Positions 1-9,220 are shown, counted from the first letter of the stretch. The stretch is 64,000 bases of DNA from Vibrio sinensis (GCF_003605645.1 NZ_QVMU01000018.1:117-64116), one strand, 5' to 3'. A program made the numbers and translations. Notes: generated from the letters alone by a model not told the origin.

Positions 1-345
1 GTATTGGTCACTCAGTTCATTGAACCCAATTTGTTTCCGAAGAAACAGTCTTTGCCTAAGCAAAAACTTATTGGATTATCATCAACGAGTGCCCACACAG
101 ATTGATAGGTTTATATTGTTAAAGAGCGTTGCTTTAAAAGAAACTTTTCTTTCGAAGCGGAGGTGAATTCTAACGAGATAATTAAAAGAGTCAAACACTT
201 TTTTAATTTATTTTTCTCATCGAGTAAAACCTCGAGACTAACCGCTGAAGCCTTGTGGCATCTGCCGTGTCAGTGGATGCGCATTATAGATAACTGAACT
301 TTCTTGGCAAGTGTTTTTGCTAAAAAAAATCAAAAAAACTCACGT
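1..345 (-). promoter_or_regulatory. rRNA operon promoter region and leader (16S gene lies beyond the left edge)
   Basis: Read on the minus strand, this stretch matches what I know of Vibrio rrn leaders. P1 has -35 TTGCCA (305-310), a 16-nt spacer and -10 TATAAT (283-288). It is followed by a GC-rich discriminator and preceded by an A/T-tract UP-like element (311-345). P2 has TTGACT (189-194), a 16-nt spacer and TAGAAT (167-172). A boxA-like antitermination sequence, GCTCTTTAACA, lies at 117-127. The leader runs on to the left edge. No mature rRNA base is inside the window. A tandem promoter with boxA makes a growth-rate-controlled rrn operon the best reading. Confidence 0.85.
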
Positions 346-380
346 TCGATGAATAAACAATCAAAGCGTACAAAAACAGA

Positions 381-412
381 GCTAAAACTCATTATTCCCA
401 ATGAGTTTTAGC
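381..412 (-). terminator. Terminator of the ubiD-ferredoxin-fre operon
   Basis: A perfect 13-bp inverted repeat (GCTAAAACTCATT and its complement, 6-nt loop) lies just after the fre stop. On the minus strand it is followed by a T-rich stretch (TCTGTTTTTG). It also insulates the operon from the rrn promoter. Confidence 0.8.
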
Positions 413-419
413 CTGAAAA

Positions 420-1133
420 CTATATAAAGGCGTATGCATCCGCAAACATACGATCACTACGAGCTTGCTTATTTTGGGTAAACAACTCTCTCGCTGCCCC
501 CGCCATTTCAAAACGTCCCGCTATATAGATATCGTAATCTTGTAAGCTATCAAAGTCTGCATTAATAGCTTCAAGAACATTGCCCACTTTACCATCCCAG
601 TTGTCAGCGGTTTCTTCAACGACCGGAATAAAGTGAATATTGCTGTATGCTTTAGCAATTTCAAGCAACTCTTGTTTGGCATATAACTGACGACTATCTC
701 GAGCTCCCCAATATAGATATATAGGGTTTTCCCTCTGCTGAGCAACACAATGATCTAAAATAGAGCGTACATAGCTAAATCCGGTGCCACCCGCAATTAA
801 TAGTAAAGGTCGCTCACTTTCCTCTTGAATCCAAGCATCACCATGAGGTGCGTCGATCATGATATGGCTATTATCATTCAATGCCGCTTTCATTGCTTCG
901 ACGACTTCCAAAGCATAAGCATTGTGTTCTGCTGCGCCGATGTGTAATTCCAACTCCCCCTCATGACGACATGGGCTGCTTGCAATAGAAAAAGGTCGCT
1001 TGTCTTTCTCGGCCATCTCAACCATTAAATACTGGCCTGCTTTAAAGCTGACAGGGGATTCAGGGTGCAACAAAATCTGGTAGGTATTGCATGCTAAAGG
1101 CTCTATTGACTTTACTTTACATTGAATACTCAT
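420..1133 (-). CDS. fre: NAD(P)H-flavin reductase
   Basis: This is a 237-residue flavin reductase of the Fre/LuxG family. It reduces free FMN, FAD or riboflavin with NAD(P)H in the cytoplasm. Visible are the flavin-binding RPFSIAS motif (near residue 46), the nucleotide-binding segment LLLIAGGTGFSYVRS, and a C-terminal ferredoxin-reductase-like NAD domain ending in FADAYAFI. I chose the ATG at 1133 (MSIQCKV) over the upstream in-frame start because AGAGGA lies a few bases before it and the length fits the family. It is the last gene of an operon, 13 nt after a 2Fe-2S ferredoxin and downstream of ubiD. The linkage is sensible because UbiD uses a prenylated flavin whose synthesis needs reduced FMN. 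Confidence 0.93.
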   Translation of the reverse strand: MSIQCKVKSIEPLACNTYQILLHPESPVSFKAGQYLMVEMAEKDKRPFSIASSPCRHEGELELHIGAAEHNAYALEVVEAMKAALNDNSHIMIDAPHGDAWIQEESERPLLLIAGGTGFSYVRSILDHCVAQQRENPIYLYWGARDSRQLYAKQELLEIAKAYSNIHFIPVVEETADNWDGKVGNVLEAINADFDSLQDYDIYIAGRFEMAGAARELFTQNKQARSDRMFADAYAFI

Positions 1134-1146
1134 GGTTTCCTCTCGC

Positions 1147-1416
1147 TTACTCTTCAAAAGTAAGGACTAAATGACTTTCTGTATGAGCTAGACAGGGAAA
1201 TATCCAGCCTTGTTGTTGTTCTTTATCGGTGAGCATCGGTTCTAATTCGTAACTGATATCTCCCGACACTTTCTTACACATGCACATTGCACAGGCCCCA
1301 ACCTGACAACGATGTGGGAAGCTTATATTATTGTTGAGCGCAGCTTCCAACACCGTTTGTCCAGCCGGGACATCAAACTCTATCTTGCTAGGCAAGAGTG
1401 TCACTTTATGTATCAT
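1147..1416 (-). CDS. 2Fe-2S plant-type ferredoxin
   Basis: This is an 89-residue single-domain [2Fe-2S] ferredoxin. The cluster ligands fit C37-x4-C42-x2-C45-x29-C75 (RCQVGACAMC ... FPCLAH), the canonical plant-type spacing; C47 is extra. Its ATG overlaps the ubiD stop (ATGA), so the two are translationally coupled, and fre follows 13 nt after its stop. The overlap and order suggest that Fre, or a partner, passes electrons through this ferredoxin, but the acceptor cannot be seen from sequence. A role in ubiquinone synthesis with UbiD or in general flavin/iron reduction are both possible. Confidence 0.9.
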   Translation of the reverse strand: MIHKVTLLPSKIEFDVPAGQTVLEAALNNNISFPHRCQVGACAMCMCKKVSGDISYELEPMLTDKEQQQGWIFPCLAHTESHLVLTFEE

Positions 1417-3266
1417 TCAATACCCAATTGGTGCCAGATAGCATCGATCTTAGCGACTAATTCTGAGTTTTTCTTGATTGGGATCCCCCACTCTCTAAGT
1501 TTTTCATTCCCTAGTTTATTGGTTGCATCCCATGCCATACGGCTAACACCTGAAGCAGTTTGAGTATCAAGATGGCTATCACGAGCAGGATCCATACGAG
1601 TTGTTACCGCCCAAATTACATCATTCCAATCACGAATATTGACGTCACCATCGCATACAATCACAAATTTTGGTTCGACAAACGCTTCAAGTTGAGACCA
1701 AACATTATCAATCACCTGACGGCCATCACCAACATTTTGCTTATTGATAGACAATAGAATCATTTCACCAGAGGTTGGCCCCTCCGGTAAGTAAATATCT
1801 AATATCTGCGGCATACTTTGTTTAATCTCAGCAAGCTTCTTCTCAAAGTCGATGACTAATGCTTTTGGCTCACAGTGAGATAGGGCTAGCTCCGCATCCC
1901 ATTTTATTGTGGCATCTAAACCCATTTTAGAACCTAGACCGACAACTGGAGAAGCAAAGTCGAGTGAATCTATCGGGGTATTTTCAATCATTAAAGTGTC
2001 GCGAACTGGATCCATATTGACCGTCATCGCTTTAGACACCTCACGCCAATCTCGTGCATTAACCGATTCATCGCAGACTATCACGTACTTGGTATACATA
2101 AATTGACGTAAAAAAGACCATACTCCCATCATCACCCGTTTGGCATGACCAGGATATTGCTTTTTCATAGTCACGATCGCCATACGATACGAACAGCCTT
2201 CAGGAGGAAGGTAGAAATCTTCAATCTCAGGGAATTGCTTTTGTAGAATAGGCACAAAAACTTCGTTTAATGCCACTCCTAATACGGCTGGCTCATCAGG
2301 TGGTCGTCCTGTATAGGTGCTGTGATAAATTGGCTTATTGCGCATAGTAATATGCGTAATAGTGAAGACATGATGCTTTTCTTTTTCGTTATAGTAACCA
2401 GTATGATCGCCATAAGGGCCTTCATCGGCAAACTCAGTTGGATCTATATAGCCCTCCATTACGATTTCCGCACTCGCGGGGACTTCAAGATCATTACTCA
2501 CTGATTTAACCACTTCGGTACGGCTACCACGTAGTAACCCAGCAAAAGCATATTCTGATAAAGTATCAGGAACAGGTGTTACCGCACCTAGAATCGTCGC
2601 AGGATCAGCACCGAACGCTACGGATACTGGAAACAATTCACCAGGATTAGTTTCCATCCAGTCTCGTAAATCAAGAGCACCACCACGATGGGCTAACCAA
2701 CGCATGATAATCTTGTTTTTACCGAGCTTTTGCTGACGATAAATACCCAAATTTTGTCGTTTCTTATTCGGACCTTTCGTGACGGTTAAACCCCAAGTCA
2801 ATAATGGCGCGACGTCATCCTGCCAACAACTCATCACAGGTATTTTATCGAGATCAACATCCTCTCCTTGCCAAACAATCTCTTGGCAAGAGGCTTTTCG
2901 CAACCTTTTTGCGGGCATATTCAAAACTTGCTTGAACACTGGTAGCTTATCGAGAGCGTCTTTAAACCCTCTCGGTGGCTCAGGTTCTTTTAAATAGGCG
3001 AGTAATTTCCCTACTTCACGCAGTTCTTGAACATTGTCGCGCCCCATGCCAATTGCCACACGCTCTGTCGTTCCAAACAAATTGGTCAATACGGCATAAT
3101 CGTAACCAATAGGGTTCTCAAACAACAGTGCCGGACCGCCAGCACGTAATGTACGATCGCTAATTTCCGTCATTTCATAATGCGGATCAACGGGGTGAGA
3201 AATGCGCTTTAGCAGGCCTTTTTTTTCAAGGTGATCGATAAAGTCGCGTAAATCCTTAAAACTCAT
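1413..3266 (-). CDS. ubiD: 4-hydroxy-3-polyprenylbenzoate decarboxylase with a duplicated C-terminal segment
   Basis: This is UbiD, the prenyl-FMN-dependent decarboxylase of ubiquinone synthesis. The first ~455 residues align well with the E. coli enzyme as I recall it, including QNLGIYRQQ, RGGALD, PVPDTLSEYAFAGLLRG and the catalytic EGPYGDHTG (283-291). The protein is 617 residues, about 120 more than the ~497 of E. coli. The excess is an internal tandem duplication: residues ~345-455 (DFYLPPEG, VIVCDE, NARDW, MDP, WDA) recur at ~485-583 (DIYLPEG, VIVCDG, NIRDW, MDP, WDA) at a constant offset of 140. The second copy ends in the usual C-terminus (REWGIPIKK ... IDAIW). It is the first gene of the operon with the ferredoxin and fre. 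Confidence 0.95.
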   Translation of the reverse strand: MSFKDLRDFIDHLEKKGLLKRISHPVDPHYEMTEISDRTLRAGGPALLFENPIGYDYAVLTNLFGTTERVAIGMGRDNVQELREVGKLLAYLKEPEPPRGFKDALDKLPVFKQVLNMPAKRLRKASCQEIVWQGEDVDLDKIPVMSCWQDDVAPLLTWGLTVTKGPNKKRQNLGIYRQQKLGKNKIIMRWLAHRGGALDLRDWMETNPGELFPVSVAFGADPATILGAVTPVPDTLSEYAFAGLLRGSRTEVVKSVSNDLEVPASAEIVMEGYIDPTEFADEGPYGDHTGYYNEKEKHHVFTITHITMRNKPIYHSTYTGRPPDEPAVLGVALNEVFVPILQKQFPEIEDFYLPPEGCSYRMAIVTMKKQYPGHAKRVMMGVWSFLRQFMYTKYVIVCDESVNARDWREVSKAMTVNMDPVRDTLMIENTPIDSLDFASPVVGLGSKMGLDATIKWDAELALSHCEPKALVIDFEKKLAEIKQSMPQILDIYLPEGPTSGEMILLSINKQNVGDGRQVIDNVWSQLEAFVEPKFVIVCDGDVNIRDWNDVIWAVTTRMDPARDSHLDTQTASGVSRMAWDATNKLGNEKLREWGIPIKKNSELVAKIDAIWHQLGIE

Positions 3267-3362
3267 AAGCTTTCTAGTGGCTGGTTAAACTACAAGCAGT
3301 ATACCAAAAAGAAAAATTATCAGATCCCCATTTTTATTGTGGGTACCTGAACAAAAGAAGCA

Positions 3363-4358
3363 TCAAGGAGAGAGAACTTGTAAAATTGCGCGGTCTTTCA
3401 CACTCTTATCCTGTGTGACTAATTCTTCCAACCATGAGGTATAACCTTGGTTCGCCAATTCCCTTGCGACAAAAGTGACATCTTCTTTTAGCGCCATCCG
3501 AGAGATTAGAAATGCTTTTACGTCAGTACTCATCGGTTTTATTCGCGTTAAATTGCGTAAAGCTTGTTGCTTTAAACTTGGGTTATGCGTTGCTAACATA
3601 ATTTGTTGTAGTGCAAATTCGTCAGCCACCATTGCTAACCTATCCAACTCACCGCGACTCACTTCATCGGTTTTCATTAACCAAAGGAGTTTATAGACCT
3701 GAGGATCTTCGCTCACTTGAGCCAAACGTACCATCACTTGAGTTGATGGTAACCAGCTTGTCACGAGTTCATCAGTGAGTTGATTAGTAAGCGTTATTAT
3801 TGCATCGGGGGATAAACTATCGAGTTCTCGAATGAGTAGTGCTTCTCGGGTTTTCTTTTGATATTCCGATCCTGAAAGCCAAGTTTTTAGGTCCAACTCA
3901 TTACGCTCCGCTTTTAGTACAAAATCGAGCGTTGACTGATCTTGTTCCCAACGTTTCATTAAACGGTTTGCGACAGCGGGATAATTAAAGGCAGGGACAC
4001 TAAACTCATAGCCATCATTACGTTCTAATATTTGATAGGTCGGAATCTTGCGTTTTTGCTCTTCAACAAAAATAGCCATTTTAGGCGTTAAGATAATATT
4101 TTGCTGTTCGAGTTTTTTGAGTAATAGATAACGAGCAACCTCTTGCTGAGGTAAAGCTAGGCGTTCTAAAGAAAAATCTAGTGAATCAATACTATCTTCT
4201 ATGACGTACTGTAACAACTCGCCGACTTTCTGGTGAATCTGTTCGCTTCTCAGCCATTGTTCTGCGCGTTCTGGTTCCATTTCCGTTGCGGAAAGATTGG
4301 TTGGCCAAAAAACGAGAAACAGAGACAGGAGAACTGATGACAACATTCCTTGTTGCAT
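3363..4358 (-). CDS. Periplasmic protein of unknown function
   Basis: I do not recognise this 331-residue protein. It has a clear signal peptide (hydrophobic residues 5-18, likely cleavage after LSA near 24) and no further membrane segment, so it is probably secreted to the periplasm. The rest is predicted to be mostly helical and rich in Leu, Glu, Gln and Lys, with no cysteines and no motif I can name. The C-terminal half looks like helical repeats, which could be a scaffold. The start is firm: AAGGAGG sits 5 nt before the ATG. It lies alone between the rho terminator and ubiD, about 95 nt upstream of ubiD, and could be co-transcribed with it. Confidence 0.75.
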   Translation of the reverse strand: MQQGMLSSVLLSLFLVFWPTNLSATEMEPERAEQWLRSEQIHQKVGELLQYVIEDSIDSLDFSLERLALPQQEVARYLLLKKLEQQNIILTPKMAIFVEEQKRKIPTYQILERNDGYEFSVPAFNYPAVANRLMKRWEQDQSTLDFVLKAERNELDLKTWLSGSEYQKKTREALLIRELDSLSPDAIITLTNQLTDELVTSWLPSTQVMVRLAQVSEDPQVYKLLWLMKTDEVSRGELDRLAMVADEFALQQIMLATHNPSLKQQALRNLTRIKPMSTDVKAFLISRMALKEDVTFVARELANQGYTSWLEELVTQDKSVKDRAILQVLSP

Positions 4359-4416
4359 ATTAACCTCCTTGTAACATTCGCATCCATTTTGCGATTAACT
4401 GCTATTGAATGCAAAC

Positions 4417-4449
4417 AAAAACGCCACTGATTCAATCAGTGGCGTTTTT
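4417..4449. terminator. Terminator downstream of rho
   Basis: The perfect stem AACGCCACTGATT/AATCAGTGGCGTT is flanked by A-runs on one side and T-runs on the other. It can act in both directions, but only rho (minus) ends into it. Confidence 0.85.
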
Positions 4450-4462
4450 ATTTTAAACTATT

Positions 4463-5722
4463 TTATTGACGGCGCATTGCATCGAAGAACTCATCATTGG
4501 TCTTCGTCATAGCAAGCTTATCAATTAGGAATTCCATTGCATCCGCTTCACCCATTGGATGAACGATCTTACGCAGAATCCACATTTTTTGTAGTTCGTC
4601 AGTCTTAGTTAGTAACTCTTCACGACGAGTACCAGAACGGTTGAAGTCAATCGCTGGGAATACACGTTTTTCTGCAATCTTACGGTTTAGGTGCAGTTCC
4701 ATGTTACCTGTACCTTTAAACTCTTCGTAGATTACTTCATCCATCTTAGAACCAGTATCAACTAGCGCTGTTGCGATGATAGTTAAGCTACCACCTTCTT
4801 CAACGTTACGTGCTGCACCAAAGAAGCGTTTTGGACGATGTAATGCGTTTGCATCCACACCACCTGTCAATACTTTGCCTGATGATGGAACTACAGTGTT
4901 ATAAGCACGCGCTAGACGAGTAATCGAATCAAGCAAAATAACCACGTCTTTCTTGTGTTCAACAAGACGTTTTGCTTTTTCGATAACCATTTCTGCCACT
5001 TGTACGTGACGAGATGCTGGCTCATCGAACGTCGATGCAATTACTTCGCCTTTAACAAGACGTTGCATCTCAGTTACTTCTTCTGGACGTTCATCGATAA
5101 GAAGTACCATCAACTCACATTCAGGGTGGTTGTACGCGATGCTTTGTGCAATATTTTGCAACAACATTGTTTTACCCGCTTTCGGCGGAGCAACAATCAG
5201 ACCACGCTGACCTTTACCAATAGGTGAAGCCAGATCCAGAATACGAGCCGTAATATCTTCTGTTGCGCCGTTACCACGTTCCATAACCATGCGCTCATTG
5301 GCATGTAGAGGAGTAAGGTTTTCGAACAGGATTTTATTACGTGCGTTATCTGGTTTGTCGTGGTTTACCGTATTTACTTTAAGCAATGCAAAGTAACGTT
5401 CGCCATCTTTTGGTGGACGAATTTTTCCGGCAATCGAATCACCTGTACGCAGGTTGAAACGACGAATTTGACTTGGTGAAACGTAAATATCGTCAGGACC
5501 AGCAAGGTAAGAGCTGTCTGCGCTACGTAGGAAACCAAAACCGTCTTGCAGAATTTCCAGAACCCCATCGCCAAAAATATCTTCACCACTTTTTGCATGT
5601 GCTTTAAGGATGGCGAAGATTATGTCTTGCTTTCTTAGACGAGCAAGGTTTTCTAAACCTAAGCTTTCGCCAAGTTTGACAAGATCAGACACAGGTCTGT
5701 TCTTCAGTTCTGTTAGATTCAT
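4463..5722 (-). CDS. rho: Transcription termination factor Rho
   Basis: This is the hexameric RNA-dependent ATPase that terminates transcription. From the ATG at 5722 (MNLTELKNRP) it is 419 residues, the same length as E. coli Rho and nearly identical through most of its length. Visible are the N-terminal cold-shock-like RNA-binding region (GFGFLRS, DDIYVSPSQIRRF), the P-loop APPKAGKT, the Walker B segment VVILLDSITRLARAYN, and the Q/R-loop segments. An upstream in-frame TTG at 5746 would add 8 residues but does not match the family start. It is transcribed alone after trxA, with its own ~200-nt leader (5723-5924) where autoregulation would be expected. Confidence 0.98.
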   Translation of the reverse strand: MNLTELKNRPVSDLVKLGESLGLENLARLRKQDIIFAILKAHAKSGEDIFGDGVLEILQDGFGFLRSADSSYLAGPDDIYVSPSQIRRFNLRTGDSIAGKIRPPKDGERYFALLKVNTVNHDKPDNARNKILFENLTPLHANERMVMERGNGATEDITARILDLASPIGKGQRGLIVAPPKAGKTMLLQNIAQSIAYNHPECELMVLLIDERPEEVTEMQRLVKGEVIASTFDEPASRHVQVAEMVIEKAKRLVEHKKDVVILLDSITRLARAYNTVVPSSGKVLTGGVDANALHRPKRFFGAARNVEEGGSLTIIATALVDTGSKMDEVIYEEFKGTGNMELHLNRKIAEKRVFPAIDFNRSGTRREELLTKTDELQKMWILRKIVHPMGEADAMEFLIDKLAMTKTNDEFFDAMRRQ

Positions 5723-5881
5723 GGTGGTAGATGCTTGTTTAGTCAAAATAGGATCTGTTTTCTAGTTAAGATGGATTTGGTCTCTGGATCGACCAAGAAG
5801 AGAATACTTGTTTAATTAACGTGCGATAAATTATCACTAAATACTAGCCTAGTCTATCTTTTGTTGCCCTTCAAAAACAAA

Positions 5882-5907
5882 ACCGTGTATTTGGTTAAAT
5901 ACACGGT
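5882..5907 (-). terminator. Terminator of trxA
   Basis: The 11-bp perfect stem ACCGTGTATTT/AAATACACGGT has a 4-nt loop. On the minus strand it is followed by TTTTGTTTTTG. Confidence 0.85.
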
Positions 5908-5924
5908 CTACATTGGCTACTTGC

Positions 5925-6251
5925 TTATAAGTTTGCGTCCAAAAACTCTTTTAATTGAGTCTTAGACAGCGCGCCAACTTTCGTTGCTGCAACGCTACCA
6001 TCTTTAAAAAGTAATAACGTTGGGATGCCACGAATACCAAATTTCGGTGGAGTACCAGCATTTTGGTCAATATTTAGTTTACCGATAGTGAGCTTGCCTT
6101 CGTACTCGTCTGCGATTTCATCAAGAATAGGCGCAATCATCTTACAAGGACCACACCACTCTGCCCAAAAATCAACAAGAACTGGGCCTGCAGCATTGAT
6201 TACATCGTTTTCAAAACCATCATCAGACAACTGCAAAATCTTATCACTCAT
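5925..6251 (-). CDS. trxA: Thioredoxin 1
   Basis: This is a 108-residue cytoplasmic thioredoxin. The redox-active site WCGPCK is at residues 32-37 (C33, C36), and the cis-proline segment GIRGIPTLLLF follows in its usual place. The start at 6251 (MSDKILQL) is supported by GGAG 6 nt upstream and by family length; the longer in-frame start adds only MEWK. It is divergent from rhlB across a ~110-bp promoter region and lies upstream of rho, as in other gammaproteobacteria. Its terminator separates it from rho. Confidence 0.98.
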   Translation of the reverse strand: MSDKILQLSDDGFENDVINAAGPVLVDFWAEWCGPCKMIAPILDEIADEYEGKLTIGKLNIDQNAGTPPKFGIRGIPTLLLFKDGSVAATKVGALSKTQLKEFLDANL

Positions 6252-6362
6252 CTTCCACTCCAATATATTTTTCGGGACTGGTTGGATGATAACCAGTATT
6301 TAGATGCTCTATTGGAATGTATTTACTTTCGTATTGCAAGCGTAAGCTGATATTCTATACCC

Positions 6363-7664
6363 ATGAAAAAGACGCACATCACAGAGCAAAAGTTCGCCGA
6401 TTTGGCTTTACAGCCCCAAATCATTGAAGGATTGGATAAAAAAGGGTTTGAATTTTGCACCCCTATCCAAGCCTTGGCGCTCCCGGTACTGCTCACCGGC
6501 CAAGACATTGCAGGCCAGGCCCAAACGGGTACTGGTAAAACGCTTGCGTTTCTTACTGCTACTTTTAACCACCTAATGACCACGCCTGAGCATGAAGGGC
6601 GTAAGCCAAATCAGCCGCGCGCTATTATTATGGCACCAACGCGTGAGCTGGCGATTCAGATCTTTAATGATGCTGAACCACTGATCGCAAGCACCGGAAT
6701 TAAAGCAGCACTTGCTTACGGCGGCGAAAGCTATGAGAAGCAGCTCTCAAAACTGGAAGAAGGTGTCGATATCCTAATCGGTACAACTGGCCGTATTATC
6801 GACTTCTACAAGCAGAAAGTCTTTAACCTAAACCACATTCAAGCGGTTGTTCTAGATGAAGCCGATCGTATGTTCGATTTAGGATTTATTAAAGATATCC
6901 GTTTCTTGTTCCGTCGTATGCCTGAACCAAAAGAGCGTTTGAACATGCTGTTCTCAGCAACGCTTTCATATCGAGTTCAAGAGTTGGCATTTGAACACAT
7001 GCACAATCCTGAGCACGTGGTTGTTGAACCTGAACAAAAAACAGGTCACCGCATTCAAGAAGAACTATTTTATCCATCTAACGAAGATAAAATGGCACTG
7101 CTTCAAACGATTATTGAAGAAGAATGGCCAGACCGCGCGATCATTTTTGCTAACACTAAGCATAAATGTGAATCAGTTTGGGGACACCTTGCTGCCGATA
7201 AACATCGTGTAGGTCTGCTTACTGGTGACGTTCCACAGAAAAAACGTGAGCGTATCCTAGAGCAATTCACTCAAGGTGAAGTCGATATTTTAGTCGCTAC
7301 TGACGTAGCTGCTCGTGGTCTACATATTCCTCAAGTAACACACGTATTTAACTTCGATCTACCTGACGATTGTGAAGATTACGTACACCGAATTGGTCGT
7401 ACTGGTCGTGCTGGCGCAAGTGGCAACTCAATCAGCTTCGCTTGTGAAGAGTATGCGATCAACTTGCCAGCAATCGAAGAATATATTGAACATACCATTC
7501 CAGTATCTGAATATGACGCTAGCGCGTTAATTCAAGATCTTCCTGCGCCAGTTCGTTTGCGTTCAAGTCGTCCGCAACAACGTCGCACGAATACTGGTGG
7601 TTCTCGTTCAAATAATCGTCGCTCACCAAACCGCTCTCGTCCGCGTCCACAAAAGGAATCTTAA
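6363..7664 (+). CDS. rhlB: ATP-dependent RNA helicase RhlB
   Basis: This is a DEAD-box RNA helicase of 433 residues, the helicase partner of RNase E in the RNA degradosome. Motifs in order: Q-motif region (FCTPIQALALP), motif I AQTGTGKT (53-60), PTRELAIQ, DEAD (165-168), SAT (198-200), and HRIGRTGRAG in the second RecA domain. The tail from ~400 is basic and rich in Arg, Ser, Pro and Asn, typical of RhlB. The ribosome binding site is weak. gppA starts 7 nt after its stop, an arrangement known in enterics too, so the two are likely one operon. Confidence 0.97.
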   Translation: MKKTHITEQKFADLALQPQIIEGLDKKGFEFCTPIQALALPVLLTGQDIAGQAQTGTGKTLAFLTATFNHLMTTPEHEGRKPNQPRAIIMAPTRELAIQIFNDAEPLIASTGIKAALAYGGESYEKQLSKLEEGVDILIGTTGRIIDFYKQKVFNLNHIQAVVLDEADRMFDLGFIKDIRFLFRRMPEPKERLNMLFSATLSYRVQELAFEHMHNPEHVVVEPEQKTGHRIQEELFYPSNEDKMALLQTIIEEEWPDRAIIFANTKHKCESVWGHLAADKHRVGLLTGDVPQKKRERILEQFTQGEVDILVATDVAARGLHIPQVTHVFNFDLPDDCEDYVHRIGRTGRAGASGNSISFACEEYAINLPAIEEYIEHTIPVSEYDASALIQDLPAPVRLRSSRPQQRRTNTGGSRSNNRRSPNRSRPRPQKES

Positions 7665-7671
7665 GTCGCCT

Positions 7672-9162
7672 ATGAGCCAAGCAGTCTCTTCCCCACTTTA
7701 CGCAGCCATCGACCTCGGGTCGAATAGCTTTCATATGCTCGTTGTGCGTCACATTGATGGCAGCGTTCAAACAATGGCAAAAATAAAGCGCAAGGTTCGC
7801 CTTGCCGCCGGCTTAGATCAAAACAATGCGCTAAGCCAAGAAGCCATGCAGCGTGGCTGGGACTGCTTGAGTCTTTTTGCAGAGCGACTGCAAGATATTC
7901 CTGAAAAAAACATCCGCATTGTCGGCACTGCTACCTTGCGTACCGCGACAAATGTGGATGTTTTTCTACAAAAAGCGAATGAAATTCTTGGTCATAATAT
8001 TGACGTAATTTGTGGCGAAGAAGAAGCAGCAACAATTTATAAAGGTGTCGCACATACCTCGGGAGGCTTAGGCCGACGTTTAGTTGTCGATATTGGTGGG
8101 GCGAGTACAGAGCTCATCATTGGTGAGGGATTTGAAGCCAAAGCTTTAACAAGCCTTAAGATGGGTTGTGTTACCTGGCTAGAACGCCATTTCAAAGACC
8201 GCCAATTAACAGAAAGCAACTTTAACAACGCGATTCTGTCAGCAAAAGAAACATTGCGACCTATCCTTACCCAATACACCGACTTAGGTTGGGATGTTTG
8301 TGTTGGCGCTTCCGGAACAGTGCAAGCTTTACAAGAAATTATGCTGGCACAAGGCATGGATGAAGTCATCACTCATGCAAAGCTTAAACGTTTACAAAAA
8401 CAAGCTATGCTAGCCGATCACCTAGAAGAGTTAGATATCGATGGTTTAACCCTTGAACGCGCATTAGTTTTCCCTAGTGGCCTCTCTATCTTAATTGCTA
8501 TTTTTGAGCTACTTAATATCGATTCAATGACACTCGCAGGTGGTGCATTACGTGAGGGCTTAGTATATGAGATGGTTGATGAACTCAAGCAAGATGATAT
8601 TCGCGTTCGTACGATTACTAGCATTCAAAATCGTTACCAAATTGACACCGCCTATGGCGAGCAAGTCGCAACACTTGCTCAACGACTACTTGAGCAATGT
8701 AGCCCTGAATGGGTCGCCGAAACTCAAGGTCCAATCTTATTAGAAACTGCTGCCAAACTGCATGAAATCGGTTTAACCATAGATTTCAAACAAGGCGGAA
8801 AACATAGCGCGTATCTACTACAGCACTTAGATTTACCTGGTTACACGCGTGCTCAAAAGCATCTCCTTGCTGAGATCACGCGTCGCTATAGAGAGCAACT
8901 GACCTCTCTACCGGAACAACATGCCCTTTCAGGGATTAGTGCTAAGCGAGTCTTACGCTTGTTGCGTTTAGCGGTGCTACTCACCCATCGCCGTAACCCA
9001 GCTTTAGAGCCTAAAGTGATTCTAAAATCTGATGGCGAAAACCTAACGTTAAGTATTAACCGTTTATGGTTTGAAGCAAACCCATTGACGGCAGCAGAAC
9101 TCGAAATAGAAGCTAACCGCCAATCCGATATTGGTTGGCCACTGGTCATTGAACTTCTATAA
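7672..9162 (+). CDS. gppA: Guanosine-5'-triphosphate,3'-diphosphate pyrophosphatase
   Basis: This is a Ppx/GppA phosphatase of 496 residues. It converts pppGpp to ppGpp in the stringent response and may also act on polyphosphate. The two actin-fold phosphate motifs are present (AAIDLGSNSFH near 11-21; VVDIGGASTEL), as is the C-terminal HD-like helical domain (KLHEIGLTIDF, HSAYLL). I placed the start at 7672 (MSQAVSSP), 7 nt after the rhlB stop, instead of the longer frame that overlaps rhlB by 70 bp. AAGGA lies inside the end of rhlB, a rather long 12-15 nt upstream. It is the last gene of the operon. Confidence 0.96.
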   Translation: MSQAVSSPLYAAIDLGSNSFHMLVVRHIDGSVQTMAKIKRKVRLAAGLDQNNALSQEAMQRGWDCLSLFAERLQDIPEKNIRIVGTATLRTATNVDVFLQKANEILGHNIDVICGEEEAATIYKGVAHTSGGLGRRLVVDIGGASTELIIGEGFEAKALTSLKMGCVTWLERHFKDRQLTESNFNNAILSAKETLRPILTQYTDLGWDVCVGASGTVQALQEIMLAQGMDEVITHAKLKRLQKQAMLADHLEELDIDGLTLERALVFPSGLSILIAIFELLNIDSMTLAGGALREGLVYEMVDELKQDDIRVRTITSIQNRYQIDTAYGEQVATLAQRLLEQCSPEWVAETQGPILLETAAKLHEIGLTIDFKQGGKHSAYLLQHLDLPGYTRAQKHLLAEITRRYREQLTSLPEQHALSGISAKRVLRLLRLAVLLTHRRNPALEPKVILKSDGENLTLSINRLWFEANPLTAAELEIEANRQSDIGWPLVIELL

Positions 9163-9187
9163 GAAAAGCTCTCTCGTTCAGAACAAA

Positions 9188-9220
9188 TAAAAAAGCCCGC
9201 ATTTAATGCGGGCTTTTTTA
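9188..9220. terminator. Bidirectional terminator between gppA and yhhQ
   Basis: The GCCCGCAT/ATGCGGGC stem (3-nt loop) is flanked by an A-run and a T-run. It sits between converging genes and can serve both. Confidence 0.85.

Noticed and set aside
1..345. A protein gene at the left edge
   Set aside because: The sequence is an rRNA operon leader with promoters and boxA.
5723..5746. An 8-residue longer Rho starting from TTG
   Set aside because: The ATG start at 5722 matches the conserved family N-terminus and no better ribosome binding site supports the TTG.
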